Part shown: positions 36,101 through 50,300 of the stretch, piece by piece
Position numbering within the stretch: the stretch's first letter is position 1
Layout: each line of letters begins with the position of its first letter
Assembly: GCA_948470475.1 (NCBI GenBank)
Contig: OX419341.1
Coordinates: forward strand, 11,245,600-11,309,599
DNA length: 64,000 nt
Reading direction: 5' to 3'
Origin: Galaxea fascicularis
Taxonomy: Eukaryota > Cnidaria > Anthozoa > Scleractinia > Euphylliidae
Program-made: the position numbers and the translations under genes
Notes under the pieces: model-generated
What the model saw: the letters and a program-made list of their open reading frames with translations, nothing else
What the model was told of the DNA's origin: nothing
The model's database searches: none

Positions 36101-39100
36101 CGTTGTGGTATGATATATCTTGAGCCTGCTTCCCTTGGGTGGCAGCCTATATTGAAATCTTGGATCAACACGTTACCTGATGCACTCACAAAAGAACACG
36201 ACAAACTTATAACCGCGCTTTTTCAGTGGGCGTTGCCTGTTTCCATCAGTTTTGTGCGCAGACAGTGCAAGGTAAATGTCTTACTTCGTGCTCGTCTTTA
36301 CCTTCTGAATGTGTGTGAAAAGCGTTATCTGAACGTGTTTTCAGCGGTAAACGTTTGGTGTATGCATCCCTTTTTACCTGTGCACGTTTTCTTTGTAATA
36401 TTTTGTTCACTGACAGGAACCAGTGTCTTTACAAGACAGCAACCTCGCCCGGTCACTCATGAACCTGGTGGAAATCCAAATGAAAGATATAGCTGAAGAG
36501 GACACCAAATACATAAAGTCGTGGCTGATTGTAAGTGGTCTTCATTTTAATGAACACATTTTCAGAACTACTAACTGTCTGCCCCTCTGTGCGCCCCCTC
36601 CTGCGTCCGTTTGTCTGTCTCTTGTCTGATTTACTAGGCCATAGAACAAAGAATAACAAGACGAACGCTCCAAGAATTGTAGAGCGAGGAGAACCATTTG
36701 CTTTATTGTATTCATCATTAGCTTATATTTGTGCGTACATGTATTTGTAATTTCTGTCCATTAAGTTGTGTTGATCGTGGGTTTCAGTCGTCCTTCCTGT
36801 TCTCCGTGGTGTGGTCTGTTGGAGCCTGCGTAGATACGGACAGTCGAATCAAGTTTGATGCCTTCTTCAAAGATCTGATGGCCGGTAAGAATGAAGAGCA
36901 TCCCATTCCCCCTATTGTGGGAAAAATAGAAGCACCTATTCCACTGGAAGGACTAGTCTATGACTACTTGTTTGAGGTAAAGTGGTGGTTGATGGTAACG
37001 ATGATAGTTTTGGTGAACTTTATGATAATTAACTGGTTACATAGCTTTGATTGACAAATTTCTCGAAGTTGGCCACAACATTCACTAATGTCAAATGTTT
37101 GAGAATGAAAGCTAATGCATTGAACTGAGATTAGTTTTACAATGAAGTCAATGTAGAATTAAAACAGTTAAGACAAATAATTGCCGTTATGAAACAAGTC
37201 ACAACGGTAGTTATGATAACGAGGATACTTTTGGTAAACTTTATGATGATTAGCTGATTACATAGCTATTATTGACAACATTCTCGAAGTTTGCCACAAT
37301 ATTTTTTGTGTGTATTTTATTGATTTTTAGCTCATGGATGACGTAGTCATGCCATGAGGTTTCTGTCTCGATTCTGATTAATTTTTTCATTAAACTCTCC
37401 TCCTGTCCCTGCCCTGGTAAGTATTGCTTTTGTCTCCATGACCTTCTTGGCCCAACGTTTGCAAGTTTCAGGGGATAGTAAAATGGCGTAGATTTTTTTC
37501 TCTGCGGATACTGTTTACATGTTTAATGTTCATGGCGTCCATCGGTACAGATGGTTTTTCGTTTGATCCTTAAACAAAATAGACCTTTGTTGAGTTCGAA
37601 AAATGGAAAGAGCACGAGCTGCGAGAATTGAGCTTCGCAATCCTCAGAGTCAGAGCAGCGAAAATGCACTTGGAGATCTCAAAAGCGACTATTATCACTG
37701 TGCGGTAGTAATCGAGAATTTCTCGTCGTATGAAGGAAGAAGGGAGAAGGAAGAATGAATCGGCAATAAAAGGAAACGGGGGAAGGGCTTTCTAGCCAAA
37801 AAACCGTATTGAGGCAAGCAACGCATGATCGATTTAATTACTGCTTAAACAGGTATCCAAAGTAATGAAATGGTTTTGAAGACGCTTCGCGGCCGGGTTC
37901 TGTTCAAGGTGAATGCTTGATTGCAAATTAATGGCCTTCGAATCCAAAATACTGATCTTGTTAGGAAAGTCTGTATCCTTTGGCTTAAACGATCAGTATA
38001 ACACTTATTTGTGAAAGCATATTTAAAGGTCAAGTAATACGGGTAACATTTTCTTTCAACTTGTCGCGCAACATTGTTGCATTGCAAGTTGAAAAGCGAT
38101 TTTTGCCCGTATTACCGCTTTGAGTGTTCAACTTGTCACGCAACAATTTCAGTGTTGCAAGTTGTGGCAACATGTTGCGCAAAGTAGACCCGAGTTCTAC
38201 TTTTGCAACAAGCGGTAATACGGGCAAAAATCGCTTTACAACTTGCAACGCAACAATGTTGCGCGACAAGTTGAAAGAAAATGTTGCCCGTATTACTTGA
38301 CCTTAACAGTTGACACAAACACAGCCATGCAAATATTTTTGGGTGTCGGTAAAACGCCGACTCGGGGCCAGAGTCGGGGCCGGGGACGGGGACGGGGACG
38401 GGGTGTTGCGTTTTATAAAAAAAAAAAAAAAAAAACATTAAAGACTCTCTGTCGACCGGCCTGCTTTGCGCGCGTTTGTTGTTGTTTTAGGATCAGCCGC
38501 TAATGGCGATTCATATGTGAGGGAATGGCGGACGGCATATTACAGTCAAATATATCGGCAGGAATGTTGCAAGAAGGCTAGCTTTTGACGGGAAACAATT
38601 ACAGGCGGGTGGTCCGTTCATGTTTTTAGTGTCTGAAGGATTTGAAACCTCTAATTTGATCGGCGTCGTGGACGTGATCGAATGTCGAAGTAAGCCGCGT
38701 TACAGGAAGTGAGAAGTGTCGAGACGTGGGATAAGAAAAAATAAATAGGTCTTACTGCACTGCAAATCCACTTGTAAAACCAAGTAAAACGATGGTACTG
38801 CCAGTGATCGCTTTTTGCACAAGGCCAATAGAACATAAACAAATTTAAGAAATGCAAATGCGGGACTGTGCAAAAAACAATGTGCTAACGCGAGAACATA
38901 TTTTTGGCTTATAAATTGAAGAGGCTATGTTTCCATGTTGTACTTGTAATAGAAAACAACTTCTACCAAAAGATTCATGGCTTTAGACTTTATTGATGTT
39001 ATCATCACGGCATTAGAAGCGTCAGACAGCGCCCAGCCGAAGAAACTCAAAATAACATGTTCATGAGTTCTAGCCACGAATTATCACACTTAGTTGCAGT

Positions 39101-42100
39101 ATACAACGGAGTATCCGTGTAAAGCTTTGTTTGCTCATCCACTGGCCTTGAACAGGTTGTCTCAAGTAGGCCTCTTGTATTCTTTCTTGCTCTTCCACGG
39201 CGGTTCTTCGTACCCGGCGCCATAGGAAACTTATGTCAAGTGTTATGTATCGCTTCTTGCTTAACTTCCAGCAGTCGTTTAACAAACGTAGAGGTTGATA
39301 TTTATTAATTAATTTATTCATTTGTTTGTTTATTCATTTATTATAATTTGTTTTCCTTTTTTATTTTATAATTTTTTTTTTATGTTTTTTTGTCTCCGGC
39401 CCCGGCCCCGGCGCCGGCCCCGACTCCGGCCCCGAGTCGGCGTTTTACCGACACCCAATATTTTTCTCTGTGAGGATGTGATTTGCCAGGCGAGGATCAG
39501 ATTTCAGCGCCGTGGTCTGACAAGCAGCTAATCTGTTCGGACAAAAAAGTGTTTGGAAAGTCAAGTTAATTGTAGCACAAAGCATAAATAGATGGATAGA
39601 ATATCTCCCCTTAAAAACCAAAGGTTGAACCGCTCAAAAACATCGTGACTGTTAGGGCCTGATTACATGAGGCGGGCTGGCCCGGTTAGCCGGGCTGCTT
39701 CTAACCGGGCTGGCCCGGTTGTCATGTAATCGCAAAGTTGATTTTTGTTGCGTTTAACAAACATGCCGAGATCCCGGCAAACTCAAACCAGCCCGGTTAA
39801 CCGGGCCAGCCCGGCTCATGTAATCAGGCCCTTAAGCGTGACTGATTTCCCTCGGGACTTTATCTCGCCTGCAGAATGGTCGTAAATTTTATTACGACCA
39901 AAAACATTTATACAACTAACTTGAAATGAGCTGTCGACCTGTAAGAAACTTTAACTTGCCTGTTGTAGTCAAAGCAACCATATTTGAACGTTATCTTCAT
40001 AGTCTGTAAACAAATTTGCATATTTGTATTCCATCGCCGGTTCAAATTGCGTACTTCTGTCAAAGTTCCAGACAACAAAACGTTTTGGGTATTTGGTCGA
40101 ATGTAATTTACATTAATGAATACGGCGCCTGTGGATCTTTAGGGATATTAAACTGCGTAATTTTACGGAAAAACGCGTAAACGGTTCTTTTACCAAGAGG
40201 TGTGCCTGTTAAGGATGTGCTCCAACAAAACACAAACAAATGTACAGGTTTCCTGCCCATAATGTTTTAGAAAATTAAGTTGTTGTAAACTCAAAGTGTT
40301 GTAATGTTCCTCATCCATGAGCTGGTTCACAGGAGCCTTTGATATTGTAATGAATGACTTCTTACATTTAGAATATTGATAAAGCAGTTTACTATAACAC
40401 AATAATTAATTACTTAAAGGAGGTACTGTCAACCTATTGTACCATAACTTTAAAAGCTTAAAACTGCTAATGCATCAGTAGAAACCTTAAAATAATGGTC
40501 TAGTTTTCCTGCCTAAGACTGTAGTACTGCGGTGACACTATGAACTCCTGTATGCCATCACTGAAGATGACGAGGATGGAGATGGATTGAAATTTGAAAA
40601 AAACTTGCCAGTGTTTTCAAAATTTCACCCTATGCATTGAAAAATCACCTACAAAATTGTTATGCTTAGCTCTCCCTGTTAAAATTTCATCGGAATTCAC
40701 CTTGTTGATTCTGTAGGTTCGATTCCTGCCTGGGACTCTGATTTATTTTCAGTTGTCCTTTCGCCCATTGCCAAGCAACTAGCATATCATCATTCTCACG
40801 GGCATATTACACCTTACCATCATTAATAATCTATAGGAGCATTTTTTTGCACGATAACAGGGAAAAGGAAAGAAATTTTGGCAGAATTGAACCAAAAAAA
40901 AAATCCCGGTTACAGGGCTCCTTTAACAGAATCCTACGTTAAAACAATACAAATATGATCTCGCAACCTGCAACACAGAAGCACGCATACACACACATAC
41001 ACATACACTTACTTGCACTTGTATGATTGTTGTTAGATTTTGCAATCACACTTTCTTCTTGATAAGTCAGTTTGGCTCTGCCCGGAATGAAAGCCTTTAA
41101 ACAGGGGTTTTCAGTGTTGCTTTTGAAATAGTAGATGTACTGCTTTGCAATGAGAAGAATATGTGATTAAAAAAAAGAGAGCTCCATCAGTCTTGTGCCA
41201 CATGCCAAACAACTTGTCAATGTTAGAGATTGACGTTCACATTGAGGTTCTTGAGCCATACTATCAGACCAGTGCAGAACTGTGAAGACATATTCGAGGG
41301 ATTTCTCCACGTCCTCCAACAAAGAACATAATAAGGAACGTTTAATACCAATCTTATTTGCAAAAATGTTGGTGGGTAGGTGTCTATTTAGGATTTTGTA
41401 CTGAAACTCGCGTGTTTTGGTTTCTAGTGTTACTCGGAAAGGCAATCCGTATATTTCTCTCCAATCAAACTTGACATCTCTGTACAGAGCATGGTATCTT
41501 AACTTAGCCGTCGGTAAAACCTTGATTTTATTTCGTAGTTCTTTGTAAATCATTTTGGATTGCGCTTTACTGACTAATATGGTATTTCGTTTACGTGTAA
41601 TCGGACTTCGTTTTGCAAGTTAAACGGTTCGGAATCAATATACGTGTAACGCTTTAACAGCTGCCGCTAATGAATGGGAATAGTCGATTAATGAAATCAA
41701 CTGAAAGGCATCAACTGGCAATATATCTAACTTTCTTGATCTTTGTTCTGTAATATATTCACCATTTTCAGAGATTAAGTGACCTACTTTGATCATGCAT
41801 GCCCTCATTAACTAATCCTCTGTTGTATACCTGATGTGCTAAATGAAATCATATGGAATAACAACTTCTTGTGTATAGATCGAAAACCTTTGTTTAGGAA
41901 CAAACTTCTAAGGAAATGATTTCTTACTGTAAGTGATATTTTGACTGATTTTGGTAGAATGAAATCATGGAGGACATTACAAAATCAAAACGTAACCGGT
42001 GCGGAGTATTTTTTCCTTGTGGGTGTCTTTGACTCTATTCCATCGGAGTGGAAGACCCTTTTAAGGGACATGTCAAGCACTTTGCCTGAGGCCCACCAAC

Positions 42101-42935
42101 CGCAAGACTCTATATTTCCCTCTTGCTCCAGAAATGTATATTGTGTTCAGAAGGACTAGGAACTAGTTTTATCACGGACATGCGCAGTGTAGGACCAGAT
42201 CGAGCACGAGGTTGCTGTTCGGCCATGTTTTTGCTGTCACGAACTAAGTTTAGTGTTATGTCGGTTCATTAAACGAGTTTAAATTAAGAAGCGATGACTT
42301 ATCCTTGAATTTTTGACCCGTTCGCAAGAATATATTGGCAACTAATTAACAAAATTGAGAAACCCCCGATTCAATATCTAAATACGAACTTTTATTTCCA
42401 TTACATGACTTATCTTGGAAAGACATTTATCTTCTCCCTAAAAGTGCTTCATTAGTCTCAAAGATGAGAAAATTTCAGTATAAGGTTTTAAATAGAATCC
42501 TTTATGTAAATAAACCCCTCTGTAAAATAGGAATAGTCAGTTCACCTTTGTGTACTTTTTGTCAAATATCAGAGGAATCCCTTGAACATCTATTTATACA
42601 TTGTCCAATTTCAAGTGCTTTTTGGCTTTCTGTAGTTGAATGGTTGAAAAACTATATTTCTACAATTCAGTGTTTGACAGGTGCGAGTATAATGTTTGGG
42701 TTCTTTGGAAAAGAAAAACTGATCAACCATATTGTATTACTAGGTAAACAAGTTATTTTCCAATGTAGACATCTTAAAGTGAATCCTTCCCTTTCACTTC
42801 TTAAAACAAAAATAAAAATTGCTTGTCAATCGGAGCGTGTCATAGCTGAGCAAAATGATATTGTAGATAGTCATAATGAGAAATGGAAAGCGATCCTCCA
42901 TCACATTCAAGACCTCTAAATGTATCGTGTTTATA

Positions 42936-42966
<31 letters not shown>

Positions 42967-45900
42967 GTTGTTGTTGTTGTTGTTGTTATTGTGTGTGTGT
43001 GTAATGAAATAATGTATTAGCTTCTTTTTTTTATTTCTTTTTCTTTTTTTTATATAATTGTATATCTAAATGTCCTATGTAAAAAAAAAAAGTTAGTTGA
43101 ACTAACAAAAAAAAAACGCGAAACTCAGAGTCACAGAGAATCGATGCGTCCTCTTTAGTCCTTTAACGTATGTATACTTAGCTCTGCTATCACAGCATTG
43201 AGCACTTTATGCCAAGGTAGACTCTAGCTCCACATTTATATATATAAGTACAGAAGGTAAAGGAAAGCAATAGGGGGAAACTGAATTCTTATATAAGAAC
43301 TGCTCTCCAAAGTAGAAGATAAGTAGATAAGATGGTATCAGTTATGCCATGCTTTTTCATTCCAATAATTGCTGTATGAATATTGTGCTGTTTTGATAAA
43401 TTTGTGAAACTCTTGGGAACAAATGTGCCAAAGCATCGACACTGCCATTTATACATGACACAGTGTTCTTCCATGGCTTCTATGACAACCCAGTAATCAG
43501 TCAACATTTAGTCTCCAACTGAACAATCCAGTCTCACGTTTCTTTTTGTTTTTCGGTTTACAGCGCAAAGGGCGCGGTAATTGGATTCTCTGGACCAAGA
43601 CCATCAAAGACGGTGTGTCGGGAAGCAAAGGGCAAAGAATAAGTGATATCATTGTGCCAACTATGGACACAGCTCGTTACTCTCACCTGATGGAGATTAT
43701 GTTCAACAACAACAAACCTCTGCTGTTCGTTGGTCCCACTGGAACTGGCAAGTCAGTGTACATCAAGGATAAACTCATGAATGGTATCAACAAAGATCTG
43801 TTTATTCCAGCTTTTGTCAACTTCTCTGCTCAAACCAGTGCCAATCAAACGCAGGTAAGGAATATGATGTAGACCGAAGCAGTGTAGAAAATATTTTAAC
43901 TGCATTATTTCCTCGTACACTCTTGATTTTAGCGTACTAGGTCCTCGTCCTGTAGCTAGAATCATGGACAAAAGTAGTTGAAATGCGTGAGTGTTCCAAT
44001 CTCCAATTCTCACATTTCGACCCCCTCCCCCCTTTTCAATGTTGCAATCACGTGACAGTGTCCACGGAGCGTATTTCAACATTGAAAAGGGGTAGAAGGG
44101 ATTTGACTATCGACAAAAAAGACTTATTTTCAATAACGGACGGACGCTGATAGAAAGCGTTTGTTTTGCTCAAATGTGTCAACACTTTTGTCCATGACTG
44201 TAAGTATCAGGCGTAATTCCGTGCGATTTTGCAACATAATTGTCAATTGTTTTTTTTTTTAAGGACATCATCATGTCGAAACTGGACAAAAGGAGAAAAG
44301 GAGTGTTTGGTCCACCAGTTGGGAAGAAGTAAGTGCTGAAACTGATGTTTGGTTTGGTAACGTAGTTTGGCGTGTTCCATTATCTTGTGTGTTTGTTTAT
44401 TGCAACCTCACAGGTTCATTATTTTTGTTGACGACGTTAATATGCCTGCACTGGAAAAATATGGTGCTCAGCCACCAATAGAGCTTCTTCGTCAGTACTT
44501 GGACCACGGGAACTGGTATGACCGTAAGGATACATCTAAACTGACGTTAATTGATCTCCAGTTCGTTTGTGCCATGGGTCCTCCAGGTGGTGGTAGGAAC
44601 CCGATTACCCCCAGATTTTTAAGGCACTTCAATACTGTGTCAGTGGCTACGTTTGGTGATGACACCATGCAAAGGATCTTTTCAACTATTGTCAACTTCT
44701 ACTTCAGGGTAAGTTTCATAATACTTTAATATTTTCTTTACTGCGCATCTCAGGATGAAAATAATTTTTTTCCTGAAACGCTTTTCTCTTATTTCTTTCT
44801 TGAATTTTGTTTTAGATACGATTAATAGGCCATATTCGCATTCTCGGTATTGAACTGGATCTAGCATGAAGTGGAGGCTCTTGCGGGGGAATACATTTAC
44901 ATATGAAAAGATTTCCCCGCAAGAGCCTCCACTTCATACTAGATCCAGTTCAATACCGAGAATACGAATATGGCCTATTGGTAACAGGACATCGTGTCAT
45001 CCAATTCAGTCTGTAATTATACTCGTGATGAAACAAATCAGACTCCCGGCTACGCGTCGTCCGATTTTGTTAATCACTCGTATGATTACAGACCGAATTG
45101 GACTCCACTCAGTCCTATTACCAATATAAATTACAAAAAATATATGTATTAAATGCATTGTTTATTATTGGAGGGCCGCCAGTGTTAAGATAAGATTTTC
45201 TCCCACAGAACAATGAGTTTCCCAATGATGTCTATTCCATGGGTTCGATGATCGTAGGAGCAACAATGGAGGTAAGCAAACTATTCATTTCTTTCACTTT
45301 ACACCATATTTGTAGAAGGAAACATTAACAAGAAAAAAGTGCAAATGCCCTAAGTGAGTGTGTACACATAGACCTTGACATCACGATTCCCTGGATATTC
45401 ACTCCAAACAAACACAAATTCGAACATTATTTAAACTGCCTGTGAAGTAAAAAATTATGTTTGCTCATTTGAAAGTCCTTTCAAAGTGAGTGAGAATGGA
45501 ACTTTCCTTTTTGAAAGATCTTCTTTTATTCCCGAGATATTAAAGTTTTTGCTTAAAATTGATGACATCATCAGTGGTTCAGAGGGTGTCATTTTGTGTC
45601 TCAGCTGACGTACATTAGTGGTGCCAAGTTTGAATGGCATCACTCAAATATTTCCAGAGATATTATCAATTTTGTGATTTATCTTCTTACTTGAACCACT
45701 CATGACATCATCAATTTTGAAGCAAAAACTTTAATATCTCGGGAATAAAAGAAGATCTCTCAAAAGGAAAGTGCCATTCTTTCTCACTTTGAAAGGCCTT
45801 TCAAATGAGCAAACATGATTTTTTTTACTTCATAGGCACTTTAAGCATTGTAATAAAGACAGAATACAGTTTTTGCTGGCTTGAGTTAAGGCTACTCTTC

Positions 45901-47359
45901 TTCTGTTGTTATTTTAAGAAAGCAAACAAGGATTTAACGGTCTAACCCGTAATGTGATGCTAAATCAACGCCCATTTGGCATTTGTTTAGGTGTACAAGC
46001 AAGCTATGGCGAATCTGTTGCCCACTCCAGCCAAATCACACTACACCTTTAACTTGAGAGACTTTTCTCGGGTGATCCGTGGGGTTCTACTTATCAAGAA
46101 GGACTCTTTGACCGACAAGAAAACTTTGAACAGGTATGACTTCGCTTGCGTTTAGGTTAGTGCATTGGAATCTTGAACATTAGAATACAAAAGAGAAAAT
46201 AGCACCTTGTTACATCATTTCGCGGATAAGAACCTATACCCAAACATTCGGAGTTCATTTCATGTTTGAATCAAATAATTCGACGTTTTTGTCATACAAT
46301 CCCTTAAAATACCTCCCGCAAACCGACCAACACCTGTTGGTTGTCCCAATGAAATGCAGATATCATCCAACAGATCAAAAACATCACAATGTATGGGCAA
46401 TGGTTGATCGAGGTAAGAACTTTGAAAAAGCCTTTGGTTGAATGGTTGTGCATGGAAGCTACCTACTTGTCTTGTCAAGTGTGATCGCTGTTTGTGTCAT
46501 GATTTCGTTGGCTTTGTTTCAGGCTGTGGGTACATGAAGTGTATCGCGTGTTTTACGATCGTCTGGTAGATGATATTGACAGAGCATGGCTACACAGGTA
46601 AGAGCCAGGCGTGAATGTCACGAGGAATCCCGCGATTATGTGTGATTTGTGTATCTTTTCTCTTTTGCAGTTTACTCAAGAAAGTTGCCAAGGAGCATCT
46701 GAAAGATGATTTTGACTCTCTCTTTAAACACTTATCTTCTAACCAGAAAACGGTAACTATTCCTCGTCAAGAAGCTATAGTGACAGTTTCTGGTAGTGAG
46801 TGTCAGCTTTTGGTACCAGTTTGATAGTTATAATCTTTGCCATTGATTTAGCTTGTCGTTAAATGAAATTAAGCATTCCATCTTTATAAGTTCCATGCGT
46901 ACTATGCGGGAATACTCTACCTGGAGAGGCTTTCCCTGTTCAGCCTTGTAAAAATCCGTTTATCTGTTTGTAGCAGTTGTTGTATTTTTCTTTGTTTTGG
47001 TGACCTTTGTAGGCATCTGAGGATGACATGAGAAGTTTGATGTTCTGCGATTTTCTCAATCCTGATGCGGTAAGCTTCTCAGTGATAATTTTATGACAGT
47101 CTAAGATCTCAAGTCTTTAAGAGCGCTATGGATTTCTGTGTCCGTTTCCTCCTTTCAGATGGGCGAGGATCGCCTCTACCAGGAAGTAGAATCTATAGAC
47201 GAGCTTTACAAGATTGTTGAGCAGTGCCTTGACGAGTATAATCAAACACATAAAACGCAGATGAAGTTGGTAATCTTCAGGTACCTTGGCAGTTTTAAAC
47301 TTAGTTGAAAATATTTTTGTCGATTACTTATCGATGTGCAATTAATTCAATAAAGGTTG

Positions 47360-47391
<32 letters not shown>

Positions 47392-50300
47392 GAGTTGTAC
47401 ACAAGAATTTGGTTTTATCAGGAGTTGGTAATGTAAATTGACCACTGTACAAGGGGTTCTGAAAACTGACGTTTTGAGCGTTAGTTCGTCGAAAAACGTA
47501 GCTATCCTGTCTCTGTGGTCAAAGCGGGCCATCGTCGCGCCCAACAAATTGATCGACAGTCAGTTCTACAAATGTCACAAAAGGATAAGAATGACGGGAT
47601 TCCATTCACCCTCGCTTTTCATCCTCACAATCACGCAAGAGTCATTGTGAGGATCGAGAGTATCATTCTTAATAACTTTAAATTACTTCAAAATGATCCC
47701 AAGGCTGGTAGAATCTTTTCGCAACTACTACTAATTTCATTCAAACGCGACAAAAACGTAGGCAACGTTTTGGTTAGAAGCGTACTCAAAACAAATGAGC
47801 AACCCGGCACTTTAAGTGCAGGCGCCCACAATGCAAAACTTGTCCTTTCATTCGAAGCACTACAAAATATCGGGACCTAAGCGATTTGTTAAGATCACCG
47901 ATCGTTTCACATGAGTAGTGTAATAGATGGGGGAATAAGCGCATTTTTCGGCAAACTTCGCTCAGATCATGGAAATAATAGCATAAACTCCTGTCAGATC
48001 ATGGAAATTCATCGATTCAACTTTTTCGTCTTTTTCCACGATCTGAGGCATATTTGTTGTAAAATATCCTTGTTTTCTACCAACTAGATCACCCTACCTT
48101 TTTAACAAAAGTTTATTCCAAATTTTGTTTCAAAGTTTGTTTCAACTTTTGTTTCAAAGTTTAATCCAAATTTTGTTCCAAAGTTTGTTCCAATTTTCGT
48201 TTCAAAGTTTAATCCAATGTTTTTTAAAAGTTTGTTTCAAATTTTATAATGTCCGTAAGCATACAGCTGTAACTATTTATTCCATTTTTGAGAATATATC
48301 TTTTGTCATCAAAACAACTAAGTGATACTTTATGTAATTTATAACTTCCTATCTCATGGTTTTCACTTCTGATAGTTTTCATTTGGCGATACATTTGTTT
48401 ATTCTTGAATAGTGTATTCTTATAATTTTCATGCTTGATATCTTTTTGGATTGTTATCTTTTTAATACCCTTGGCTGTTTTTTCAATCACTGTTATCAAA
48501 CTTGTCTTTATCTTTGAAGAAGTCCTTATAACTATCCTTTGCTGTAATTTCATAACATAAACTATCAGTTAGCTGTGTTTTTGTATTTATTTTTTAAATA
48601 TTTATAATGAAAATCATACATCAATGTTTTGTTGATGGAGTAGAAATCAAAATTGAGGTTTTTGCAGATGATCTAACTGCTTTCCTAGATCGATTTCTAG
48701 ATAGATCTCTCAAATACTTTTTAGTCATTTTAAAGTTCGGAAATTGCGCAGGTCTTAGCATTAATTTGGCCAAAACAGAAATGTTGATCTTGGGAAATAC
48801 GTGCGTGACCCCAGCCCAAGATCAAGGTTTTATCAATATTGAGATCAAGGAAGCGGTTAAAATATTAGGAGGCTATTTCTCTTATAACTGCTGGTCGAGA
48901 AACAAATTAAACTTTAAAGGAATAATAGACACTATCAAAACAAAACTACAGCTTTGGAGGTGGAGGAACCTGACAATCATTGGAAGAATTCAGATTGCTA
49001 AAACCTTCGTGATCCCAATGTTAATGTATCGTACTGGTTCAATTTGTATAGATAAGGAAGTTATAATTGAAGCCAATAGAATTATTTTTGATTTTATATG
49101 GAAAGGTAAAGACAAAGTAAAACGTGTATCCCTAATTAGTGATACAAAAGATGGGGGCTGAAAGCCCCGCACCTGGAATCTGCAATCAAGACTCACAGAA
49201 TAATGGCGGAAAATGAACCTTGTCGTTGGAAAACTATTTTATTACACTATCTGAAACCGGTTGGGAATAAGTTCGTTCTATGCTGTGATTTTGATGTTAA
49301 AAAGCTTCCAATTAATCTTCCAAAGTTCTACAGAGAATGTTCTGAGTGTTTTGCGCAATGCTCCATATGTAATAGTGTTCCGGAGCAATCACACGAAGGA
49401 ATATACAACACTGTTATCTGGAACAAACAAGCAAACAAACAAAGACTGGTTTATTATTAAATCACATCGCAGTAAAACACTGAATTGTGTAATTATTTAC
49501 AAACTACAAACTATACAAATATAAATATATTGGCTTATAGTTCTATTAAAAAGTTCTCATTCATCTCAAACTTGAGTTGGTTTCAGCCGCACACTTCACG
49601 AAAAACGAATTAGCGAAACGCTTTGTCTTGGCTGCCGGTACATTATACGTTCTTTGGCGCCTAAAATTATAATGAGGGCTGTAGGCTTCAGGAATTAGGT
49701 GATATAATTTACTGTTTTGATTCACGCTGATTGATCTAAATAACGACTTTGTAATGTCTTCGTGGTGTTCCCTGATAGAGGTCAAGCAGGCGCGCTCTAA
49801 GGCTTCCCTGTACGGCATTCTAGGAAAAATACACGCTAGAGCTCTTTTCTGAACACTTTCTAACTCCGACTGTAAATACTGAGGTAGAGAATAATGAATT
49901 CATTTGAATCAATGGTAAATCTGTGTTCAATCAAAGCTTGGTTAGTAACGGGTTATTCAGAATAGGTGACTTGGTCACAGAAAATAATCAATTTATCTTT
50001 TAAGGCAATTTGCGTTAGTTGGACTTTTCCCCAATAGACGCCTTTGATCTGATGTCCTTAATGGACGCTATCCCTGCACCGTGGCGAAAATCCTTTAAAA
50101 CAAATGGTTACGTTTCGTTTGTCCTTCAGGACCACATTCAACTCGTCCTAGATAACCAGAACGTCTTGATAACTGAGGTGACCTCTAAAAAGGTCTATTG
50201 GGAATTAGTTTCTGGACTTGTGGCTCTACCGACAGCTCAGTTGAAGTATAATGAAAGCTTTAATGATCTCTGTTTGGATTGGAAGGAAATTTATAGTTTG

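Noticed and set aside
36453..36750. Minus- and plus-strand ORFs over exons 31-32
   Set aside because: Shadow frames of dynein exons and adjacent intron.
42140..42330. Possible LTR remnant inside the L1-like fragment
   Set aside because: The sequence is foreign to the LINE frame, but I could find neither paired repeats nor a primer-binding site.
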